Shown piece by piece: positions 55,305 through 63,100 of a DNA stretch of 64,000 nucleotides. The stretch covers positions 251,673-315,672 of the forward strand of contig NW_008705583.1 of assembly GCF_000186865.1 (NCBI RefSeq), read 5' to 3'. Position numbers and translations under genes: made by a program. The notes under the pieces were generated by a model. It searched no databases. It had not been told where the DNA came from and saw nothing but the letters and a program-made list of their open reading frames with translations. How positions within the stretch are numbered: position 1 is the first letter of the stretch; each line of letters opens with the position of its first letter. The DNA comes from Aureococcus anophagefferens. Lineage: Eukaryota; Sar; Pelagophyceae; Pelagomonadales; Pelagomonadaceae.

Positions 55305-57690
55305 CACCGCCGCTGGAGCAGTGGTCGCAGGCCTTGGGGCACTTCTGCCCGCCGCGCTCGTCGTCGACGTTCATCTGCTGGCAGAGCTCCTGCTTTTTGT
55401 CCGCGTCGGCTTGGATGTTGGCGCACGTCGTGCCCACTTTGCTCACCCAGGACGCGTCGTTCTCGCAGGTCTCGCCGGCGTTGTCGCCGCCGCCGCCGGA
55501 GCAGTGGCCGCAGGCCTTGGGGCACTTCTGCCCGCCGCGCTCATCGTCGACGTTCATCTGCTGGCAGAGCTCCTGCTTTTTGTCCGCGTCGGCTTGGATG
55601 TTGGCGCACGTCGTGCCCACTTTGCTCACCCAGGACGCGTCGTTCTCGCAGGTCTCGCCGGCGTTGTCGCCGCCGCCGCCCGCGCGCGTCGACGGCCGCG
55701 GCGACGGCCGAGACGTCCGCGGGGACGACGGCGGCGCCGTCGCGTCGAGGGTCGCCGCGTAGGCGAGGACGACCGTCGCCCACGCGAGCGTCTCCTCGCC
55801 TGTGTGGAAATCAAATCTTCAACTCGACTTCAAGGTGAGCGTATTTGAAAGTTTCGACGCAAGTTCTTCGACCCTGCATCGAGAACTCGACGAGAGCGAT
55901 CGATCCGTCCAAAATTCGGCCGGATCGACTTCGATTTGACCGAGCTAGAGAATTTCAAAGTTTGGTCGGGACGTCCCAAACCAGTGGTTGATTTCCACGC
56001 GGCTCCTCGCCGACGACGGGCACGTGCGACTCGGGCATGGAGAAGCCCAGGCCGCTCGTCATCTCCGTCGTGAAGCCCAGGCCCAGCGTGTCCGTGTAGT
56101 AATCGTCGAGGCAGCCCGACGCCGCCGACGGCCGGCGCGCGCGGTAGCTCGTGCCGAAGCCCGACATCGCCTGGGCGGGAACGGGGGTGATTCGACGTCG
56201 CTTCCGCGCGGGTGTGCCGCGCGCGCGCGTTCCGGCAGACGCATCCACGCGTCGGGAGCGCTCCGAGACATGATCGCTCGTCCAAACATCAGCCGAAACG
56301 AGCGGAACGCGGCCGAGAGAGGAGCCTCGGGCGCGTCGCGCCCCGTTCCCGCGCCGGACGTCGCGGCCGCCATCGCGCGCGCGAGGGCCTCCGCGGGGCC
56401 GTAGTCCGGCAGCCCGGCGGGGCAGGTGCGCCCGGGGTCGCAGAAGCCGGGCCCGTGGAAGACGTCGCCGCCGTAGGTGTGCTGGTCGACGCCCGCGACG
56501 AGCGCGACGCCGTCGTTTTTCCGGCCCACGAGCCAGTCCCGGAGCCCCGCGGACTCGCGCTCCGAGAACGCGCCGCCGCCGGGGAAGGCCTGCTGGCTGC
56601 TGCACGCGTCCCGGGACACGCCCGTCTGGCCCCAGGAGCCGAAGCCGTCGAAGTTGCGGTTCAGGTCCACGCCGTAGCGCGTCCGGCACCCGCGGGCCTC
56701 GGCGTAGGCCACGTTCCGGTTCGTCCGGTACATGGCGTCGACGGTCCGCGAGTGCTCGAAGCCGTCCGGGTTCATGAGGGGGAAGGCCGCGACGGCCACG
56801 CCGGCGGGCACGCGGCCCGCGACGTCGGCCGTGAGCTTGTCNNNNNNNNNNNNNNNNNNNNNNNNNNNNNNNNNNNNNNNNNNNNNNNNNNNNNNNNNNN
56901 NNNNNNNNNNNNNNNNNNNNNNNNNNNNNNNNNNNNNNNNNNNNNNNNNNNNNNNNNNNNNNNNNNNNNNNNNNNNNNNNNNNNNNNNNNNNNNNNNNNN
57001 NNNNNNNNNNNNNNNNNNNNNNNNNNNNNNNNNNNNNNNNNNNNNNNNNNNNNNNNNNNNNNNNNNNNNNNNNNNNNNNNNNNNNNNNNNNNNNNNNNNN
57101 NNNNNNNNNNNNNNNNNNNNNNGACTCTGAGGATCCCCCCGTCGTCGTCGACTTGCTTGCAGAGGTCCCCTTGCTTGTTCGGCTCCGCCGCCGCGATGTC
57201 GGCGCACGTCGTGCCCTTTTTGCTCTCCCAGGACGCGTCGTTCTCGCAGGTCTCGCCGCCGCCGCCCGCGCCGCCGCCCGCGCCGCCGCCCGCGCCGCCG
57301 CCCGCGCCGTCGCCGCAGTTGCCGCAGGCCTCGGGGCACTTCTGCCCGCCTTTCGCGCCGTCGTCGTCGACTTGCTTGCAGAGGTCCCCTCGCTTGTTCG
57401 GCTTCGCCGCCGCGATGTCGGCGCACTTCGTGCCCTTTTTGCTCTCCCAGGACGCGTCGTCGCCGCATTCTTCAAGCCGGCGCGACGCCTACGAAGGTGT
57501 TGGTGGGCGGGGGGTCGGGGGGATGCCCCCCCGGCGGGCCCCGGCGCGCCCGGTGCGCGGGGGGACTGTTTCGGTCGGGGGAAAGAGAATCACGCACCAC
57601 TGAGACGGTGGTGGCTCCTTGGGTGTGTTGAGCGATGAGGAGGAGCGCGGCGCACATGGCGGCCTTGGGAAGCGCGTGGGGGGCCTTCAT
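54205..57690 (-). CDS. Secreted M14 zinc carboxypeptidase with ShKT and cysteine modules (two introners, gap)
   Basis: Exons 57690-57598, 57488-56365 (with N run), 56170-56011 and 55799-54205. Signal peptide MKAPHALPKAAMCAALLLIA. Two ShKT-like six-Cys modules follow (ECGDDASWESKKGTKCADI... KCPEACGNC; the second runs into the gap). The M14 peptidase part has NPDGFEHSR, GVDLNRNFDGFGSWG (substrate-binding NR), DQHTYGG (third zinc His) and FTTEMTSGLGFSMPESH (catalytic Glu). The first zinc pair HxxE would lie in the gap. After the peptidase come two near-identical ShKT modules, a poly-Gly linker, another ShKT-like module, and several C-x(5-7)-C-x(3-5)-GC-x-W-x(4-5)-C units with a Lys/Glu-rich linker. 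An extracellular peptidase with adhesion or binding modules is the likely role. Confidence 0.85.
55316..55681. repeat. 183-bp tandem duplication of a ShKT module
   Basis: Copies 55316-55498 and 55499-55681 differ at only about two bases over 183. Each encodes one NDASWVSKVGTTCANI...KCPKAC-HC module, so the duplication is recent or homogenised. Confidence 0.9.
55800..56002 (-). mobile_element. Introner element E (family 2, antisense) in the carboxypeptidase gene
   Basis: 203 bp, the same length and plus-strand orientation as D, but the gene is on the minus strand. The duplication CTCCTCGC is at 55792-55799 and 56003-56010. In the gene's direction the intron is 56010 to 55800 (211 bp), GC-AG. 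Splicing joins PVVGEETLAWATV. Confidence 0.93.
56171..56356 (-). mobile_element. Introner element F (family 1) in the carboxypeptidase gene
   Basis: 186 bp. Ends CTGGGCGGGAACGGGG and, inverted, CCCGTTCCCGCGCCG. The duplication copies GACATCGC (56163-56170) and GACGTCGC (56357-56364) differ at one base, so this is an older insertion. The intron is 56364 to 56171 (194 bp), GC-AG, joining RAMAAAMSGFG. Confidence 0.88.
56842..57122. other. Assembly gap (281 N) inside the carboxypeptidase gene
   Basis: The N run removes the end of the second ShKT module, any linker and the first part of the peptidase domain, including the expected HxxE zinc site. The last residues before it (DDGGILRV) already diverge from the ShKT pattern. 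Confidence 0.95.
57489..57597 (-). other. First intron of the carboxypeptidase gene (GT-AG)
   Basis: 109 bp, donor GTGCGTGA at 57597 and acceptor TTCGTAG before 57488, phase 0. It joins ATTVSV to ASRRLEECGDDASW. The ends show no duplication, so it looks like an ordinary spliceosomal intron. A donor 3 bp upstream (GTGGTGCG) is also possible. Confidence 0.75.
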
Positions 57691-58677
57691 CTTGCGGGCC
57701 GCTTGTCGAGTCTGAGCGAAGACGTCCCTCGATCAGGGGGGGGTTTGCTCCGTAGTGGCGCCCCGGCCGACCCCTCCAGCGCAGCGACGCGGTACTCGAA
57801 AGTCACGATCTTGAGCGCGATCGAACCTTCATAGTACCGTCGACTCGGAAACCAAGGGGCACGTCCAACACCATCGATGGTGGCGAGATCGGCTGTGCCG
57901 GATTTGTCCGTAGGAGCGCGGTGGACGAGCGAGGCCCGTAGGGTGGATTTTGGACCGACACCGAAACGGCGTCTCCGGCACTCACCAACCGTCCAGGGCG
58001 ACGCCAGGGGTCATGGGGCGTCGCCCCGACCACAAAAAGCGACCGTTCTGCACCTATACGCAGCGCATGGCTGGCGCGTATACGCGCGTATTCGTACGTA
58101 GGCGGTCCTTTTTCGAGGATATTGTGCCGAGATCGTCGAGTTAGAAAGAGCTTGCTTCACGCGAGCGTAGCCACCGGACCTCTCCCGGCGCATGCAAAAA
58201 AGAGTGACTTTAGACGCCGCCGTCGCGCGACGGCGCCGACCTTGCCGGAGCAACCCCCCCCATCTCGATCTCGGGCTTCGCGGCTACAACATGTTGGATA
58301 CGAGCTTCAGTGAAGCGGGGCCGCGCTCGGGGTGCGCCAATTGAGTACGCGCCGGCTCGAGTACGCGCCGCTCGAGTACGCGCCGGCCCGAGTACGCGCC
58401 GGCTCGAGTCCGCGCGGCACGACGCGCGGCCGCGCGAGTTCGCGCTCGCCGTCGACGCGCGCCGGTCTCGCCGGTGGTCCGCTCCCGAGTCGGATCCGCA
58501 GGCGCTATTTGCGATTACGGGGGGAGAACTACCCCGGCAGGTAGATGAGGCGGGGAGGGCATACAGAACCCGGCAGCGTGGGCGGGGGAGCGTTGACTCG
58601 TCTGGCATTGCTTGGGCGGGGGAATCTTGATTTGGACGACGGCGCTCGGGCGCCGGTCGTGGCGTGCACGCGCCCCT
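57691..58677. other. ~990 bp without a recognised gene
   Basis: The region holds a tandem repeat (58341-58417) and a few short frames with no support. It must contain the promoter of the carboxypeptidase gene and the 3' end of the next gene. It is less GC-rich than the coding DNA on either side. Confidence 0.5.
58341..58417. repeat. Tandem repeat, ~15-17-bp unit
   Basis: About five imperfect copies of CGAGTACGCGCCGGCT. Not in a coding region. Confidence 0.85.
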
Positions 58678-59760
58678 TCACGAGCGGCAGTTGCAGCAGG
58701 TCACGGGGCAGGCGTCGCGCGCGCGGACGCCGCCGACGCCGCGCTTGCTGCAGAGCGTCGCCGTGTCCTCGCTGATGTCCGCGCAGTTCTTCCCGCCCTC
58801 GAAACGCCACGACGTCGAGTCGGCGCAGCCCGCGAGCGGCTCGCAGTCCGGCGCTTCCTCCGGGTCGTCGTCGTCGGCGACCGCGTCGTCGTCGTCGTCG
58901 GCGGCGGCCTCGTCGTCGTCGTCGTCGTTCTTGTCCCAGGACGAGCTCGGCGCGAACGTCGGCCGGGGCGTCGGCCGGGGCGTCGGCCGGGGCGTCGGCC
59001 GGGGCGTCGGCCGGGGCGTCGGCCGGGGCGTCGGCCGGGGCGTCGGCTCGGGCGTCGGCCGGGGCGTGGGCGCGGCCGTCGGCTTGGGCGTCGGCGCGGC
59101 CGTCGTCGTCGTGGGCGGGGGCGTCGTGATGGGCGGCACCTCCTCCTCGATGGCGTCGCCGTCACCACTCGTGCACCCGTCCCACTTTGACCATGTGCAG
59201 CCCTTCTTCTCACACTTCTTCTCCTTCGTGTAGTCTGCGCACGTCGCGGCCTCGTCGCCGCCTCCGTTCCCGCCGCCCGTTTCCTCGCAGCCGCGCTTCT
59301 TCGACCACTTGCAACGAGGTAGCTGGCAGTGCTTCTTCTTCCGGTCGGCGCACGTCCCGGCCGCCTCGTCCTGGCATCCGTCCTTCTTGGACCAGGCGCA
59401 GCCATTCTTCTCACACTTCTTCTTCTTCTCGTGGTCGGCGCACGTCGCGGCTTCGTCGCCTTCTTTCCCGCCGTCCGTTTCCTTGCAGACGCGCTTCTTC
59501 GACGACCACTCGCATCCTTTCTTGTCACATTTCTTCTCCTTCTTGTGGTCGGCGCAGGTCTTCTTCGCGGCGAGGACTCGGCCGGCGAACGGGCGAGCGC
59601 GAGGTCGGTCGACGAGCGCGGCGAGGGAGCGGAGCGAGCCCTTGAGCTCGTGCTTGTCCGCGGCGGCGTGGCCGACCTCGCCTGGGCCGGCGCCGCGGAG
59701 CTTGCCCGTGGCGCCGGCGGCGACGGAGGCGATCAGGAGGAGGACGGCGCGGCGATTCAT
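58678..59760 (-). CDS. Secreted cysteine-module protein with TP/RP linker
   Basis: A 360-residue protein. MNRRAVLLLIASVAAGATG is a signal peptide. From about residue 65 there are four cysteine modules of the form TCADxxKxKxC-x(3-4)-C-x-W-S-x(4-6)-C (for example CADHKKEKKCDKKGCEWS and CADRKKKHCQLPRCKWS). Next is a linker of about 90 residues rich in TPRP and TTT, then an acidic run of Asp, then a C-terminal ShKT-like module (CADSTSWRFEGGKNCADI... CPVTCCNC). The modules match those in the two flanking genes. It has no enzymatic domain, so a structural or binding role outside the cell is likely. The start at 59760 is the only ATG fitting the signal peptide. Confidence 0.8.
   Translation of the reverse strand: MNRRAVLLLIASVAAGATGKLRGAGPGEVGHAAADKHELKGSLRSLAALVDRPRARPFAGRVLAAKKTCADHKKEKKCDKKGCEWSSKKRVCKETDGGKEGDEAATCADHEKKKKCEKNGCAWSKKDGCQDEAAGTCADRKKKHCQLPRCKWSKKRGCEETGGGNGGGDEAATCADYTKEKKCEKKGCTWSKWDGCTSGDGDAIEEEVPPITTPPPTTTTAAPTPKPTAAPTPRPTPEPTPRPTPRPTPRPTPRPTPRPTPRPTPRPTFAPSSSWDKNDDDDDEAAADDDDDAVADDDDPEEAPDCEPLAGCADSTSWRFEGGKNCADISEDTATLCSKRGVGGVRARDACPVTCCNCRS
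58957..59065. repeat. 12-bp tandem repeat coding PTPR
   Basis: About nine copies of CGTCGGCCGGGG, with some variant units at the right end. On the gene strand it reads (PTPR)n and forms the linker of the secreted cysteine-module protein. Confidence 0.9.
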
Positions 59761-60130
59761 AGAGGATGAGTATTTCACGGCTTTTACCTGCTTTTACCTG
59801 GCACTGGCGTCGATTGGTGCGCGCACGAGTCGATGGGGTTGCCGTGGAGTTGTTTTTTGGCGATGGCCTTGCGGTCGACGGTCGCGTCGAGGGTGTGGTT
59901 TGCTTCTCGCTCAGCCGCCTGTGATTTTCCCGGAGCCGGCTCTTCGTTTCCTGTGAACGAGCCGGAGAGATGCCGGAGGCGTAGCCGGGCGACCAGCGGC
60001 ACGGACTCCTACCGTATGCACCAGAAATGCGCTCGAGAGAGAGAGACGATGTCGTTCGAATGGCGGGTACTTAGGGGGTGGGGATGGGGGTTCGATGGGG
60101 GAGCACCCGGCTTGGGGGGGTGGGCGCTCC
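59761..60130. other. 370 bp without a gene
   Basis: Lies upstream of the gene at 59760 and downstream of the RTX gene, both on the minus strand. It is noticeably AT-richer, as expected of a promoter. CTTTTACCTG is repeated in tandem at about 59780-59799. No other motif seen. Confidence 0.4.
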
Positions 60131-63100
60131 TCAGCAGCTTCCGCACGTGTCGGGGCAGAACGCGGCGACCGCCGCGACGCCGCAGTACTTCTTCGGCTCG
60201 TCGGGCAGGCACCGGCCGTTCGCCCAGCTGCACCCGCCGTCTGCCTTGCAGTCCTGTTTCGCGTGCCCCGCGCACATGTCGCAGGTGATGCGCAGGTTCT
60301 CGCAGCGACCTTTGCAGGTGTGGTCGATGTCGCCGTCGCAGCCGTCGTCGGCGGGCGCCCACGCGCAGTCGGCCTTGTCGTCGCACTTGCCCTGCTTCGC
60401 GACGGCCGCGCAGTTCGTGGAGATCTTGTCGACGTGGAAGGTGTCGTCGTCGAGGCAGAGGGCCGCCGGGCACGTCCCGCAGGCCACGGGGCACGCGACC
60501 GACGCCGCGACGCCGGCCGTGTCCATACGCGCGCAGTCTTCCTCGAAGTCCGCCCCGGGGCCGATGGACTCGCAGTGGAAGTTGGCGAAGTCGGCGGCCT
60601 CCCAGGCGAGCGCGCCGGAGCTCGGGGCGTCCGCGCACTCCGTGGAGGGCGCGGAGTGGAACGCGTCGCCCTCGACGAACGCGCCGGAGTCGGCCGCGGA
60701 GCTCTTCGCCTCCTCGAAGACCTCGAAGTCGTCCTCAGGCACGCTGTTGTAGTTGGCCTCGAGGTCCTTGGTCGTGAGGATGTCGGAGCCGCCGTCGCCG
60801 CCGTAGAGGACGTTGTAGGTGCCGACGAGGTAGACGTCGTCGTCGCCCGCGCCGCCGAAGACGTAGGTCTCGTCGACGTCGTCGAGCGCGATGGAGTCCG
60901 CGGCCTCGCCGCCCCAGACCGTGAGGGACGCGCCGTGGGTGATCTTGACGCTGTTGGGCCCGTCGGCCTCGTCGACGGCGTCCTTGGGGCCGCCGAGGAT
61001 CTGCGAGTGCTTGACGTTCGCGGCGGTGATGCTGTCGGCGCCGAGGCCGCCCCAGACCTGGTTCTTCTCGCTGAACGCCGTCGCGCCCGGCGCGGGCGCG
61101 AGCTCGATGGCGTCGTCGCCGGCGCCGCCGAGGATGGTCACGACCTCGCCGACGGCGTAGATGGCGTCGTCGCCGGCGCCGCCGTAGAGCGAGACGGGCA
61201 CGCGCGTCGCGCCGAGGTCCGCGCCGCTCTGGAGGCCGAAGATGACGTCGTCGCCGTCGCCGCCGTCGACGCGGCCGTACATGCCGCCGTCGTGGCCGCC
61301 GAGGATGATCGTGTCGTCGCCGGCGCCGCCGTCGACGCCCGCGTAGTCGCCCGTGACGAACGCGCAGTCGTCGTGCGGCGACAGCTCGAGCGTCTCGTAG
61401 TCGCGGTGCGGCAGTTGCCCGACGAAGCAGACGCACGCGGCCGCGCCGGAGAAGTCGTAGCCGTCGGCGGGCGACTTGGCGTCGCAGGCCTGGGGGCAGC
61501 AGGCCTCGCAGGTCGGGTTGTAGCGGTCGCAGACCGGCGGCGGCGCGGTCGGCGCGGCCGTCGTCGGCGCGGGCGTCGGCGCCGCGGACGTCGGCCGGGG
61601 CGTCGGCGCGGGCGTGGGCCGCGGCGTGGGCGCCGCGTTGGGCTGGGCCGTCGGCGCGACGACGGGCGCCGGCGAGGGCGCGGGCGTCGGGCCCGGCGTC
61701 GGGTCCGGCGCGTTCGTACTCTCGAAGCCGTCGTACGCGTTGTCCGCGAAATTGGCGAGGTGGAGCACATCACCAGCACCATCGCCACCGTAGAAGGCGT
61801 TGTAGGCGCCGGACTCGTGGTAGATGGCGTCGTCGCCGGCGCCGCCGTAGACCTCCGAGTCGGAGAGGTCGACGAGGTGCATGACGTCCGCGCCCGCGCC
61901 GCCGTGGACGTCGAGGTCGACGCCGGACGACACGTCGACGACGTTCGCGCCGTCGCCGGACCAGACCGTCGACCGGGCCACGGTGTCGAGCGTGATGTGG
62001 TCCGCGTCGGACGATGCGCCGGCCTTGTCGCCCCAGACGAAGTTGCCCGTCGACGGCGTCTGCGCGCCGGGCAGCTTCTCGACGACGATGACGTCCGCGC
62101 CCGCGCCGCCGTCGACCTGGAAGTAGGAGCCCTGCGCGCGGATCGCGTCGTCGCCCGCGCCGCCGAAGATCGCGCCGAACTGGTCGTAGCCGGCGCCGGG
62201 GACGGCCGCGCCGCCCGACCGGCTCCAGATGGCGTCGTCGCCGGCGCCGCCGTAGACCTTGCCGTAGGACCCGCCGTAGAGCTGGATGACGTCGTCGCCG
62301 GCGCCGCCGTCGACGACGGCGTAGTCGCCCGCGACGAAGGCGCAGTCGTCGAAGGCCGTGAGGGTCACGGGCGTGCGGTCCGCGTCGTAGGCGTCGCCCG
62401 CGAAGCAGACGCAGCGGTCGCGCGTCGAGAAGTCGAAGCCGTCCTGCGGCGACACCTCGTCGCACGCGAGCGGGCAGCAGCTCTCGCAGGTCGGGCTCGC
62501 GAGGTTGCAGCCGCCGACGTAGCGCGTCGTCGTCGTCGACGTGACGGGCGCGGGCGTCGGCGGCTCAAACGTCGGCCGGGGCGTCGGCGCGGGCACGGGG
62601 CCGAGCGGCGCCGTCGGCGCGGGCGTCGGCCACGCCGTCGGCCGCGGCGTCGGCTCGGGCGTCGCCTCGGGCGGCGCGCAGGCCGCGGGGTAGTAGCGCA
62701 CGTGCTTCAGGGACAGCTCGCAGGCGCCGTCGGTCGCGCCCGTGACGACGTAGCGCGGCTCGGGGTCGGGCTCCTCGAAGGTGACGACGAGCGTCGCGTC
62801 CTTGACGTAGAGCTGGTGGCCGCCGCCGCCGCCGACGACGTACTTGGCCTGGATCGCGGAGCCGTCGTTCGTGAGGTCTTCGAGGTCGAGGTCGATGGTC
62901 TCCGTGACCCAGCTGTGGGGCGCCTTGCCGCTCTGCGCCTTCGTGACGCCCTGCCAGAGGCCGACGCGGCCCTTCTTGTTGCCCCAGCCCTGGTCCTTCC
63001 ACGTGAGCGTGATCTCGGCCTTGGCCAGCTTCTGCGGGAAGGTCTTCGACTTGCCCCAGGCCTTCCAGGTCGACACGGACGAACTGTCCGAGATGTCGGG

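Noticed and set aside
57803..58033. A 76-codon minus-strand frame in the 57.7-58.7 kb gap
   Set aside because: No recognised motif, no consistent start, and nothing distinguishes it from chance.
58957..59065. Regular 12-bp repeats reminiscent of a CRISPR array
   Set aside because: Units are contiguous, without spacers, and encode PTPR in a secreted protein linker.
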